Assembly (NCBI GenBank): GCA_032622095.1
Contig: CP136068.1
Location: 50,090,443-50,154,442 of the forward strand
Source: Siphonodentalium dalli
Taxonomy: Eukaryota > Mollusca > Scaphopoda > Gadilida > Siphonodentaliidae
Length of the DNA: 64,000 nucleotides
Direction of reading: 5' to 3'
The translations under genes were made by a program, and so were the position numbers. Below, piece by piece: positions 34,500 to 46,244 of this stretch (positions are counted from its first letter, which is position 1; every line of letters starts with the position of its first letter). Below the pieces are notes generated by a model, which saw only the letters and a program-made list of their open reading frames with translations, did no database searches and had not been told where the DNA came from.

Positions 34500-37400
34500 T
34501 CCAACATGATCAGTATCTGAAGAAACTAGGGACATTAAGATAGTAACTGTTCATTAATTTCTCGAAATAACGACATCATATAATGTCAAATTGCCTAAAT
34601 AGGACCGAATTTCAAACTGACATCCAATCATTTGGTGGTATATATGTCAATGTTCTGCTACATGATGCTACAACTGCAAACATCCACATTAGTATAGCAA
34701 TAATGGGAGCCACAGTGCCGATTAAAACATGCCTATGCACTAATAGTTATATATTCAATATCAATAAATAAAGGAGTTTTCCCATGCTAGTAGCACATTA
34801 GACCCGCAATCGTAAACCGTCTGGAGATAACGGACCTACAATAATTGCGGATATTTTGTTTATACGAAAATGTTGACCAACTTTGTTCACATTACCCCGC
34901 TAATGTCGTCAATTGCTTACCATTGTAGTTGGTTTCTACGATCAAAGAAGCGATGTTCCAATGTAATAACGGACAATAATTACCAGCAATTTAGACAGAA
35001 CTAAAACTGTTTTCTCTACATTTCCTCGGGATGCCACCCCGCACGGAAATGGTTGTTTACATAAGCAGTTCTAATTCGTATTTGTTTAGTACTTCTCAAC
35101 TCTGAAGATTTAGATAACAATAAACGGTTACATGTTCGTTGCAAATACTCATTTTATGAACAGTTGCAACCGATAGTTAAATCAATTTTCCATCAACGTA
35201 CTATAGTCATGGGTGTCTCAGCAGTGGTTGACGAGTTAATTCACAGGTTTATGACCTCACTTCCATATCATTTTATTTCACACCTGCAGTTCAGGTTTCA
35301 CGTCGCTGTCGCAATATATTAATACATCTATTGAGCGTTTTGTTATGATGTTCATCCATTTCGTCAAGAGACGAAGAAATGATAAGTTTCTGCCATATCT
35401 TATATTGGATAAGGCCTGTCCATTCGTAGACAATTTTGTTAGACATTTAACCACCGATAACATGACTTCATCATGCTGGTACTTATCAGCAATGAGTAAC
35501 ATACATCTATCGGATCTACACAGCCGGGTGACGCGATTAAGTTGATGTTCTGATCTTATATGAACCTAATTTAATCATTAGCTGTCATCTCGGGGAACAC
35601 TATAAAAAAGTTGGTTGGCACATGTGCGCGGGCATTTCTGCCAAGTACGATAAGCCGAGAAGTTGCGATTCACTGTGACAGTATTGTTGGATTAAATTGA
35701 CCTGACCAAACATATGATGCAATCAAATTACTCTTCAGTTGGATACGTGATTGTTCCCAACACGTAATTGTTTATCATAAGTAATTCATAAATGGCACTG
35801 AATGGCATGGGTATATATAATAGATAAATGGACGAATTTTATTAATATTGGGACTAAATTCAAATTATAAGAAATATTTCTTCTTTTTTTTCGATTTAAT
35901 AAGGTGGCGAGTTAGAATCGACAATTTTGAAGACAAATTAACTTTAATCGCATAGCCTTAGTCGAGACTAGATCGATTTATTAAATGCAACACTTACCTG
36001 GTTTTCAAAGGGAAAACATGTTTGCATTATTTGTGTGCAATTTTACACGTACATGTCCATAATTCAACGCATGAAGTATCTCGATCTAAATTCCTTCCAG
36101 GTTTACACGTAAGAAAGTAGAGAGATTACTAATTTAATATGCTGAAAGCAAAGGGCTACTTTCGAAGTTTCATATGTGTGGGATACGATGTGTAAGTTTA
36201 CTATATGCCTTTCCCCATGTCGCTGAAGAATCCATATTATGAGCAAATAGGTCCAACAGCCATCACATGTCCGACTGCGATTGTCTATATATGTCATATA
36301 TTCAATCCAACATTCAAACAAGAACGTGTGTCATTATCGAACATAGGACCGTCGCCACATGCAACGATGGAACCTGGTTTGATTGTATGGTGCTCACAAG
36401 GTAAACTTACTCAAAATATACCGACCCATTACGGCTTCAAATTCCTCAATATTAAGCTAAAAATCAATTGTTTTCTGGGACGTCTACTTAGATAAATGCA
36501 CGCAATAACTACCACACCTATGTACATTATCTGATATTTGTGATAATCGCATGCTTGCATATATGCTTTCGGTCAGATACATATAACTGGTTCACGCATA
36601 TCGTAAAATATATCCTGGGGACAATTAACACAATCATGAATATTTGACACATATCAGATACGTAGGTTGTTCCATTGCAAAAAATTGGCGATCGTGTAAA
36701 GGAGCTGCTACTTATTGTTTGTGTTAAAAGTACTCCACGGCTACTATATTTCTTGAGAATGTCCTACCTGTAGCGGTTATACTCTATTTTGATTGAAAAA
36801 CTAATTCCTATGGCTGATAACATGTGACCAACGAGTTGTCATCCAGTTGGTTGAAATGGATCAGCATTAGAGAAAGGGACAACTTTAGTATGACAAGCAT
36901 CATTCTAATGCTGAGCAACTGAGTATATGAAATTTTGAGCACATCTTCTAACTGTGTGGCTTTCTAATACTTTTCATCTTTGGTTAATTGCCTACATTGC
37001 TCCATACTGATATATAAATTGGATGATATAGTTTTACCCCATTCGGGTACTGTATGTGATCATAGTTGTGTACGTGTGACGGAGAGTCGTGTGATACCTA
37101 CAATGTGAGACCAACTTTCATGCATCAAAATTTCATGGGACTTAGCACAATCAATACCACGGCCTCACACTTACCGTTATCATTTAAAGCATTAGTAATT
37201 ACAAATCAGGGGTCAGTTTTGATAATATTCTTCCTGTTCCAACCAAACGCTGAAAGTTGGTTCTGTGCAACATTGTTGGGGTAAGCTCCAAGTAAACTGA
37301 TATTATTTAAAACGACAAATGCCTTGTATGAAGTTAAATACTGAATGCATATAATGTGTTTGTATATATATTGTGATAGCAACGCGAATTCTGCACAGCC

Positions 37401-38150
37401 GGGAAGATATCAAATAATATGGAAGCGAATGCATATATATAACTCGCCGAAGGCATCAGCCACTACTCAGACATACAAGATCTATAACAGGACAATAATA
37501 ATACTATTGGTCGTCAATGTGTATCAATAAAATAATTAATACACCTACAACCACGCATATCAAGCGGCATAGAATGAAGTACAGATAAGCTAATACTCAA
37601 ATGAACTGCTTAAGTAAATAAGCATAAATCCACGTCTGATGGGACCATAGCAGCTGCGAGAATATAACGTCACAGATACGTATTTTGTCAGATTTGTTTG
37701 AGATTTGTATCGGTTATTTCAATAGAACATCACTCCAATGAACGGGAAAATCAATGACCCCAGTACGCATTGACAACATTGACGAGATATATAAAATAAG
37801 TTGTCCATTCTTTGCGTACCCCGCACTTATCAGGATTCTAAATTGGTTGTCGTTGCTTGACGGTTTGTGTAATCGGGTTTAATGAGGGACACCCACATTG
37901 GTTATTGATGATTGAATATGTATATTTAGTCGGCATTGTAGCTTCAATTATTATTGTAGTAATATAAAAGTCAGCAGTTTCATCACCAAGCAGAACGTTG
38001 ACTTGTATACCACAAAATGGATGTCAGGTTGAAAAACTATCCTATTGTGCAATTTTGTGGCAATTTGGCATTGCATGTCGATTTTGAGAAAGAAAATGAG
38101 CATTTAATTTTTCAACGCCAACAGTTTTATTGGATTCTGATCACTTTATC
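34500..38150. other. Interior of the 6.1-kb element, no gene recognised
   Basis: AT-rich with short frames only. The minus-strand frame 35278-35502 contains LLIADKYQHDEVMLSVVKCL, faintly like the helical part after a BTB domain, and the plus-strand frame 36205-36495 (96 residues) has no motif. Neither has convincing splice sites, and I call neither a gene. If the element once carried a transposase, it is not visible. Confidence 0.4.
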
Positions 38151-38581
38151 AACAGACATATATGCACGAACGAAAAAGCTACAAAACTCATAACATGCAG
38201 ATGACATAACATTGCAACTCGGAAGCCGGTAATTTTATCGGAACATGTTTTAGTTTTATGGCGGCCATTTTGGTCTCCATCATTGGTTTTACGTAACCAG
38301 TTGACTTATACATATTATAATACAGCCTCTATGAAATAAAGATCAGTTACAATAAAGCACTTGCGATTTTCCAGTCCGGTGTGCACACTCGGTGTGCACA
38401 GAGTGCCTATATAAAACTTGGCGGCCATCTTGGACACCATCTTGGATTTTATTACCTTCATAATCTAGGATTTGAACGGAATCTCACATTCTCCATGTCC
38501 CGAATGGTTCTGCCCTGTATGACACTACAAAATGTGCATTGTCGATGTTTTATAGGAAACAATCTGCATGGGTGCATTTAA

Positions 38582-39074
38582 AGACACGGTTGGCCTTGGC
38601 GGTGGGTATCCTGTGAAAATATATCCACCCGTCAAAAACCGCCACAAACAGAAAGAACAACAAAATGTAGATAGACTTTGTCCGTATACAAATAATAAAT
38701 ATCGCATAAACAGTATGTTATGGTCATATGTTTGACCATTGTTATGTAAACAGAAGCGTAAAAAGTAACTTTTCTGGTGTTTGTTTATATTATGATGGTA
38801 AACATAAAGAGCGTTTTTGTTGGTGAATACCTGATATGGAACTAACAAAGAGCGTTTATGCCATTTGTGTGTGATTAGCCAGTAGCATTGTGCTGTCTTC
38901 TGTAACACAATCAGGCTCTTGCTTAGGTAAAATATAGTAGGTCTTTATGATAACATGCTGTTTACGCGATGGTCATGGTATATATGAACGGAACTGTATG
39001 CGTTTTACTGTTTTTCTGTTTACGGTGTTTGGAACAAATATGAATATTTTCGACAATTAAGGCCGCACGTGCCT
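38582..39074. mobile_element. TTAA-flanked MITE inside the right arm of the 6.1-kb element
   Basis: Starts AGACACGGTTGGCCTT and ends AAGGCCGCACGTGCCT, complementary with a few mismatches. TTAA is at 38578-38581 and 39075-39078. The left arm of the host element lacks this block at the matching point, so the insertion came after the host element formed. Kolobok-like by TTAA and AGR ends (inference). The frame at 38525-38908 is incidental. Confidence 0.85.
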
Positions 39075-39759
39075 TTAAGTGGATATTTGTGAAATTGGGG
39101 TGAGGGTTAAGTTTTGCTCGATTAGTTTACCATTTGGAGACATATAATACAGATAGGAACATCATTTTGTAGGAAATACCCTACCATTTCTAAAAATATA
39201 TAACTTCGAAGAATTCGACAGATATGCTATATTTGCACAGAGTTGACGCACAACACTTTGTCTGAATCGCCATGAATTTTTGACGCGTCACGCTACATAT
39301 TTTACCATGACGTCACGAAATCAGAACGAAAGCAGGAAAACGATGTTGAATCTGATTAAGTGTCTATATTTGTTCCATAATTTGCAAATATGTTTACAAT
39401 CTTTCCGATGTTGATGTCCTGTTAAGCAGTTGGCTAATGCATGTTAACCTCTGAAAATATGTCATTTTTTAGGTAGGGTACCCTATGAAAACATAGTAAA
39501 AAGTTATATTTTGTCACCTAACTCGGCTCGGCGCCCTCTGAATTCGAAAACTAGAGTAATTTTCCCCTAAGAAAATGATGGTCGCATAAATTCCCCCGAT
39601 GTGCGACGATCACCCCCCAGCACAGGCTAGACTATAGGGATATGTTTTTTTTTCTCACAGTGTATGCTCAATATTAGATTCATGGCTACGAACGAACGCA
39701 AGACTATATACAAATAATTTTAATAAAAAGATCATTGCGAACGCTTTCCCTGTGCGTAC

Positions 39760-39990
39760 ATACATTAATCGCAAACGAGCGTGCAGAGTGCTGAAATAGA
39801 ACCATCTTCATCGAACTGAGAAATTCACGGCGACGTTAACCTAATGGATTGTGGATGAGAGTGATCAGCGGCGTTATTGGCGTGAACAGCGTGTGTCCTC
39901 GAGGGAGCGAGTGGTGAGCGGAGACGGCAAGCGACACGTATACGCTTCCGCTGATGTACAATATGCACGAACAGCGACGCGATATCGGTA
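39760..39990 (+). repeat. Direct repeat, right copy (partner at 32590-32830)
   Basis: Contains AACGAGCGTGC, ATAGAACCATCTTC, TGAGAAATTCA, CCTAATGGATT and TTGGCGTGAA in the order seen at 32640-32755. Same orientation, diverged. Confidence 0.65.
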
Positions 39991-40297
39991 ACAAGGGCGT
40001 TGCGTCATGTCTGATGGAAGCGTGACTGGAATATATTAAGAACTGGAATGATGGAAGGGACCGATGAATTTTAGTTCAGAATGAACTATGTAACCATTAA
40101 CTAACATAAAAAGCTTTAAACACACAAATAATCCAAGTAATTTACACGTGTGTTGAGTTTAAGTGCATGTATGTCTTTGTTTTCATCCATATACTAAGAC
40201 AAACAGAAACAAATAATAATGACGTAAACAACACCATATATAGATCATCATATGTAATCAGCTTCAACTGGATTACATCCTCACTTTTCCCACACCA

Positions 40298-40375
40298 CCT
40301 CTCCCTATCTCTCTCTTTCTCTCTCCCTCTCTATCTCTCACTCTCTTTCTTTCTCTCTCTCTATCCCTCTCTCTT
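40298..40375. repeat. CT-rich microsatellite
   Basis: CTCTCTTTCTCTCTCCCTCT-type pyrimidine tract on the plus strand. It accounts for the Ser/Leu-rich frame at 40167-40523. Confidence 0.95.
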
Positions 40376-41800
40376 AACCGTTCTCCATCTTGCCTCTCTC
40401 GACATGACCATTGCCATTATTATAATATTTCCATTCCTTCTCGTCCGATCCCACTCTCCACCTAATGGAAAGGGATGCGAAACAAAAGGGGAGCGCATAG
40501 GTGTATGGTCCAAATTCGAGTAAAGTGAATTAAGCTAGGCGGATAATGTTCCAGCAGAAGTTCGAGAATCAGTAGAATGTACTTGATCTTTCTGCACTTC
40601 CATCATGTGAGGAATCTTTAATTCTACACTCAAAACGAGCCAACATGAAAGCAAAACAGTGGAGACTTGCAACCGTTGCCAAATCAACCACTCCCGGTGT
40701 AGCATTTCATGGATGGACGGCTGATAGGCAGCCTGAGTTGTAAGATGTTGCACAGAAATTCTATTGACTGTTACCATCACATTTTATGAAATTGACAGTG
40801 ACAGTGAAGATGAGATTGCATAATCCGTGGGCACAACTATTGCAATTTATGATATGAATTCTATCAACTAGTATGAACGACCTTTCGAGTTTAGTATAGC
40901 ATAAAATTGAAAGCTTTGAGAATACTATCTTGGGGTAGGGATAAGTTTTACTTTATTTCTTAATTCTGGTCTGGTACATGATTATAGGATTTCATGTCTG
41001 ATATTGGGGAAGAATTTATGCTCATAGTGGTGCATGTTGTGCAGCTGTAACCGTAAAACTGACAAAGTCTGGGGAAGTTTTCACTTAAAAATAATCAAAT
41101 TTTTTAGCTAATTTACCCAAAAAAATCAAAATTGAAACAAAAATAGACTCTACCATAACATAAACCTCCTCATATACATGCTAGTTCCATGATATATGAT
41201 AAGACTCTGAATTGGTTAACAAAATGGAACGAAAACGGGCTATTCTGACTTGACAGGTATTTTCAGATAGAAAATCAGTTTTAGGGGGGTGGGTTAAGTT
41301 TTTGGAAATATCTCGGCTTGTTGGAAATCATTGCTGCTGAAGTTGATATTAATAAATCAGGTATATAATGCTGAAAATTTTGATGCACCACTGAGAGCTT
41401 TATACCAAAAAATGAAAATTTTATAGGAAATCTTTTGGAAAACTTTTTTGAAAAAGCACTGCAACTTATGCATTTTTTGGGGTATTTTCGTGAATTTTTC
41501 ACAAAAATTGTTGGATAATATAACTTTTTGCACATTATAAATGTTAAGCAACCCAGATAGAATAAGTATATGATATTCAAGTACATTTATTTTAACATTT
41601 GTCTTATTTTATTGGTATTCCAGATTATACTGAAATTTGCAGGTCAAAAACACCAAAAAGGTCAAAAAAATATATTTTCCACCTGCTCCGCCCTGGATAC
41701 CTCAGTGTTTTGGAACCCCCATGGGCAAGGATAATTGGAGATAGCGTCAAAATTTCTACCCTTTCGTGTGACACTACCCTCATCTGGGGGCCGGTCTACT
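40376..41800. other. No gene recognised
   Basis: Moderately AT-rich. Overlapping Lys/Phe-rich frames at 41281-41586 reflect base composition. A frame at 41599-41862 shows no motif. Confidence 0.4.
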
Positions 41801-41803
41801 TAA

Positions 41804-41948
41804 TAAATAGAGCATGGCTTGGAGTGAAATACGCCGATATAATGCATAGTGAGGTTGTGTAGTTCACGACGCGAAGCGGAGTGAACTACACAACCGCACT
41901 ATGCACTATATCGGCGTATTTCACGACAAGTCATGCTCTAATTATTAT
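41804..41948. repeat. Palindrome, arms about 60 bp
   Basis: AATAGAGCATGGCTTGGAGT, GAAATACGCCGATATA and GTTGTGTAGTTCAC pair with GTGAACTACACAACCG, TATATCGGCGTATTTC and CATGCTCTAATTATT around a CGACGCGAAGCG loop. A likely foldback/MITE remnant. Confidence 0.88.
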
Positions 41949-42707
41949 ATTGTATCGAACAAATGCAGAAATTAAAGGCAAACCAGTGGACAATTGATGT
42001 TCGCCTTACTGAAGCTTTAATTTGGATCAGCGGCGAAATAACAAGTAGTTTCAGAACAAAGTTTGATGTAGTGTTTGTTACTATTTTTAGTAGTCAAAAC
42101 TACATATGCATAGTGCACGATGGGAGAGACTTGAAGGCGTAGTATACAACTACGACTAATAGAGTCGAGTAGCCAACCAATCGGAAAGCTTGATTTCAAT
42201 AACAAAGTCACGTGAGATACAATATTACTGTATATCGCTGTTCAAATGGCATTTAGCAGTCCGTAGTCCGTAGATATATTCGCTCAAATTAATGAGATAC
42301 TATCACGTTATTCATGGTGAAAACAATCGGGTTTACATGTATTGAATTGATTCTTAGATAGCATACACCTGACATGATATTGGCCAAAACAATTTCAAAG
42401 ATCCTGTCTACTTTTGGAAAACCAGGAACTCAGTATGTGCTTAAATATATTTGTGTCATTATAAGACCATAACGAGTCCGCCCAACGCAAAATAATCCCT
42501 GTAGTCAGAACACCGACAGTAATCCACAATTACGGCTATAGTATTTAGACATAGGAAATACAATTGCTCAACTTAGAAATACCGGCGCCACATAGGCATT
42601 ACAAAGTCTAGTGTAGTGCAGAGCATTAAAACGATATTTCATATCTAATGATGACAATTACTAGTCTAATAAGATACATTAAGGCACGTAACATTTTAGT
42701 TTCTTAC

Positions 42708-43020
42708 TTTTAGCACATCTGTCTGTTTCATCAACCCAAATTCGTTTGAATATTGTCACACTCATCAAGACGGAAGTCAGGACATTTGCTACCCGTGTTA
42801 CTTCGTGAAAGATATGGTCGCATTGGTGAGAGCCTAACCAACTCGAACTACAGATAAATAATAAACACAATCCACAGGCTAACAGTATAGAGCTCATCAA
42901 AAAACTCTCAGACAGCATATCTGCGATAGCATATTTGCTTCGGTTCTTGAAGAGCATATAAGACAAATGATAGTTCAGATTTATTATATAAATTCCAATG
43001 CGGGTTGACTTCCCTCTAGT
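42708..43020 (-). CDS. Candidate exon of a rhodopsin-like GPCR (TM2 to TM3 region)
   Basis: On the minus strand, TTCTGTTCAG|ACTAGAGG (acceptor with pyrimidine tract, exon from 43020) opens a 104-codon frame that ends at AAAA|GTAAGA (donor, exon to 42708). The peptide runs TRGKSTRIGIYIINLNYHL, then KNRSKYAIADMLSES, a hydrophobic segment FLMSSILLACGLCLLFI (about residues 40-56), WLGSHQC, and a second helix-like segment VANVLTSVLMSVTIF before KRIWV. The spacing AxAD...W-x-G-x3-C...SVxxxKR resembles class A receptors: TM2 with the conserved Asp, the extracellular Trp and Cys at the top of TM3, and an S-V-x-x-x-[RK]-R end of TM3. The usual DRY is not present. Such receptors act at the plasma membrane. 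Neighbouring exons were not found. A chance frame, or another membrane protein, remains possible. Confidence 0.42.
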
Positions 43021-43049
43021 CTGAACAGAACGGTGCACAGAACATAGTT

Positions 43050-44250
43050 AATGCTGGTCAATTTATATTAGAAGATAACGAAAACATAAATATCTGGCAA
43101 AGGTTTGTCATTATCCGTGTCGAGTGCAACATGTGACAATAACGTCTTGTCGTCTTCTCGAACGAAAAGACAATCGCCGTTAAAAGCGCAATTTCTATGC
43201 CAAGTTCCTGCTGGATATGCAGAAGTTATATCTCACAGTAAGTGTTCACCCACAGAAAATAATCGTAGAACCACAGAATCTCCGCAACCTCTTATGTGAT
43301 CTTTCAGTTGTCCATCGAACACACGTACAACAAACCGTATAACTACAATGACAAGAAGTCCAAGAAAAAAGATACTGCGAAAACAGAGGAACTAGTAGAC
43401 GACATGGGTCTGCTTGAATTGAGATAATATTGTGGATTGTTCGCTATTTACACAGCCCATAACTGAAATTGACTTGAACTTTTGCTCAGGAAAGTATGAG
43501 CTTTTCAATGTTTAAAGACCTACGTTTTCTTCAGACGGGGAGTCATTGCATTGCGGTATCAAACCTTACTTTATAACACATCAGAAATGAATACTAGAAA
43601 CGTTGCACCCAATAATAATACATGTATCCCAACATGTCGGCGAGTTCAATTGCCTCTACGTGTACATCCAAATCCAACGGTCTGGGACTATATATTATGT
43701 CAGGTTCGTCTAGAGAGTTGCAATTAGCCGATACAATCACAGAAGTACAGGCTTCTGGAACGGAATTGAGTGTGAACATGTTTCTTGTGTGACACTTTTA
43801 TGAGTCCGTACAACGCAAGTTTGGACGAATTTCGTTAACACATGTGACAAATATGTCATGAGTGTATCAAATATAAACTTATTGTCTACAATTTTTCTGC
43901 ACATGCATGTGGAGATCATACCCGGAACGAACTTGTGGTATAAAGTGATGTGCAGCTATCTATCTCATCTATGGAACTCAAATATACCAATGGGAATCAT
44001 TCTGTGATGTTATTTTCCTATCCTAACTCTACCAATCAAAATCAGCCACTCGTTCTCAAATCTCAAATGTGCAAAGTCAGTGAGTTGACCTATGAGCTTT
44101 CCATTGCTCCAAAATTGTTTGTTTTGTTATGCACCTGGGCATGATTTATCTTTAGTTGCCTAGGCTACTTGTATAAATGTTGGTGTTATTTTTCGCATGA
44201 AATAAGACTGGTAGAAATCCGCAAACGCGATTATTGTTAACAGTAGACGT
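43050..44250. other. No gene firmly recognised near the candidate receptor exon
   Basis: Short frames on both strands. The minus-strand frame 43594-43779 reads FTLNSVPEACTSV, SANCNSLDEPDIIYSPRP and is less low-complexity than its neighbours, but has no clear donor. If the receptor exon is real, upstream exons might lie here. Confidence 0.25.
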
Positions 44251-44254
44251 ATAT

Positions 44255-44792
44255 CGCGCAAATATGTAGGCTTTTGTCTGTTAGTACACGCCAACTGAAT
44301 TGTCATTATGCCCCTTGTATACACACTCCGTGCATTACATATGCCCCTTGTATACACACTCCGTACATTACATATGCCCCTTGTATACACACTCCGTGCA
44401 TTACATATGCCCCTTGTATACACACTCCGTACATTACATATGCCCCTTGTATACACACTCCGTACATTACATATGCCCCTTGCAGGGGTGGCGCCAGGAT
44501 TTCCCCGACGGAGGGGCTATGGTCGCGCAAATATGTAGGCTTTTGTCTGTTAGTACACGCCAACTGAATTGTCATTATGCCCCTTGTATACACACTCCGT
44601 GCATTACATATGCCCCTTGTATACACACTCCGTACATTACATATGCCCCTTGTATACACACTCCGTGCATTACATATGCCCCTTGTATACACACTCCGTA
44701 CATTACATATGCCCCTTGTATACACACTCCGTACATTACATATGCCCCTTGCAGGGGTGGCGCCAGGATTTCCCCGACGGAGGGGCTATGGT
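44255..44792. repeat. Two 269-bp tandem copies, each a 33-bp minisatellite plus the tip of the hAT element
   Basis: Copy one is 44255-44523 and copy two 44524-44792. Each begins CGCGCAAATATGTAGGC, contains five 33-bp units (TATGCCCCTTGTATACACAC, then TCCGTRCATTACA) and ends with about 40 bp that start CAGGGGTGGCGCCAGGATTT, the left tip of the transposon at 44752. The duplication therefore happened after the transposon inserted. Frames through the array are artefacts. Confidence 0.9.
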
Positions 44793-45968
44793 CCCCGACA
44801 GGGGGGCTAGAGCGGTGACCGAAGGTCATCGGCGGCTGCCTTCGGCAGCCCCGGGGAGAGCGCGAGGGGGGTGTCCCTTCTCTAACGGGGGGTTTGGGGG
44901 ACCTCCCCCACGAAAATTTTGAAAATACATAGCCTGAGATCGATTCTGGAGTGTTCTGGTGTCAAAGATACACACTGTTCTAGGGGATCATAATTGTCAC
45001 TTTTACTTGAGTATTTGGAAAAAAAAATCAGCATATACAATAGTAATGACAATATGGAATTGATCTTAAGTTAACTCACCGTAAATCTTTCGCCACAGGT
45101 AGTTGGATCAACTTACAAAGACGGATGAAACATGAGTCCGTGAACATCATTTAGGAGCGTATAATAGATGTAAATTTGTTCAGGTAACATACGATGTGAA
45201 AAATTGATGCAGAAAGCTATTTGAAGGAGAGAACAAAGTTGGATGAGGATTATCCCATAATCCACTGAATTAAAATTCTATCCAGTCCACAATTTATGTA
45301 CTAGTAAGCATGATATAATGCATGCAAGGCGAAACACTATCTTTTCAAAGAATAAAATTCATGATGTGACCTGAAATCATCTGATAATTAATTGTCAGTA
45401 ACTGTTGACACATGCCACGTGTGTGAGCATTGCAACACTGATTACCAATCAGATCGCTTTGCTATTGTTGCCACACAATAGCGATCTGATTGGTACTCAG
45501 TGTTGCTCCTGCACGTGGCATGTGTCACTGACAATTAATTGAACTCGACTCAACTAACACACTGACATAAAGCCGTGCAAACATCAAAGTTCGGATATGG
45601 ACTGTATATATATGGACACCCTGTCCTTTCGTAGACAGTAGACACCGTGGGCTAGCCACCCGAACCATTTAAGAGTTTAATAAGTATACGATATGACTCA
45701 CGGTAGTCTCACGAGTGACTCGTGTCGAGTCTGTCGGACTAAAAATAGAACTCTGGTAATGTGATTCATTAACTCTGCACGCCCACGTCGATTTGTTAAT
45801 CACCAGTGCACGTGTTTCGAGTCGCGGATTTTCCAATGTTTATCGTCTTTGCATAATTTTATCTCCCCGACGAATTTGGCAGATATCCCCGACGGGGGGG
45901 GGGGCTGACCATCCCCGACGGGGGGGCTGTAGCCTCCCCCCTGACCCCCCCCCTTGGCGCCACCCCTG
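44752..45968. mobile_element. Non-autonomous hAT-type element with 8-bp target duplication GCCCCTTG
   Basis: Left end CAGGGGTGGCGCCAGGA, right end GGCGCCACCCCTG. GCCCCTTG occurs directly outside both (44744-44751 and 45969-45976), and the sequence outside continues the 33-bp minisatellite on both sides. CAGGGGTGGCGCC ends with an 8-bp duplication are the hallmark of hAT elements. The subterminal parts are GC-rich (CCCCGACGGGGGGGC repeats). The 1217-bp interior has no transposase, so it would depend on one supplied elsewhere. Confidence 0.92.
45387..45541. repeat. Palindrome inside the hAT-type element
   Basis: ATTAATTGTCAG...GACACATGCCACGTG and CAATCAGATCGC pair with GCGATCTGATTGG, CACGTGGCATGTGTC and CTGACAATTAATT. 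It is a foldback structure of about 155 bp, perhaps an insertion within the hAT element. Confidence 0.88.
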
Positions 45969-45976
45969 GCCCCTTG

Positions 45977-46130
45977 TATACACACTCCGTGCATTACATA
46001 TGCCCATTGTATATACACACTCCGTGAATTACATATGAATTATAGATACTCAAGAACTGGCAATTATAAATTGTTTCACTTTCGCAAACATGTACTCTGT
46101 GGTGTCACACATGTATATTGATATCACCGA
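45977..46130. repeat. Right remainder of the 33-bp minisatellite and flank
   Basis: TATACACACTCCGTGCATTA and CATATGCCCATTG continue the array that the hAT element split. A second unit is diverged (TATATACACACTCCGTGAAT). Confidence 0.8.
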
Positions 46131-46132
46131 CG

Positions 46133-46244
46133 AATCCCACACAGATGAGCTCCTATCCTTATATCTGGCCGTATTATACAATAATAACAATCCCACACAG
46201 ATGAGCTCCTATCCTTATATCTGGCCGTATTATACAATAATAAC
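46133..46244. repeat. 56-bp tandem duplication
   Basis: AATCCCACACAGATGAGCTC...ACAATAATAAC occurs twice head to tail (starts 46133 and 46189), essentially identical, so recent. Confidence 0.92.

Larger units (their letters stand above)
33516..39634. mobile_element. 6.1-kb element with about 1-kb terminal inverted repeats (TAGTCTAG ends, TAG target duplication)
   Basis: The left arm 33516-34500 and right arm about 38150-39634 are inverted copies: TAGTCTAGSCTGTGCTGGGG at the tips, then GTCGCACATCGGGGGAATTT, TAGGGTACCCTACC, GACGTCATGGTAAAATATGT, AAGATGGCGTCCAAGATGG or its variant, and GATAAAACGACC or its variant. The right arm holds an extra TTAA MITE. TAG lies outside both ends (33513-33515, 39635-39637). 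The paralogous empty site has this sequence once. The 3.6-kb interior (34500-38150) shows no transposase. Confidence 0.88.

Noticed and set aside
35278..35502. BTB-like helical segment on the minus strand
   Set aside because: Only LLIADKYQHDEV is suggestive; no BTB core before it, and it lies inside a transposon.
40167..40523. Membrane-like Leu/Ser-rich protein
   Set aside because: Translation of a CT microsatellite.
44274..44922. Overlapping frames of 76-172 residues
   Set aside because: They run through the 33-bp array and the GC-rich end of the hAT element.
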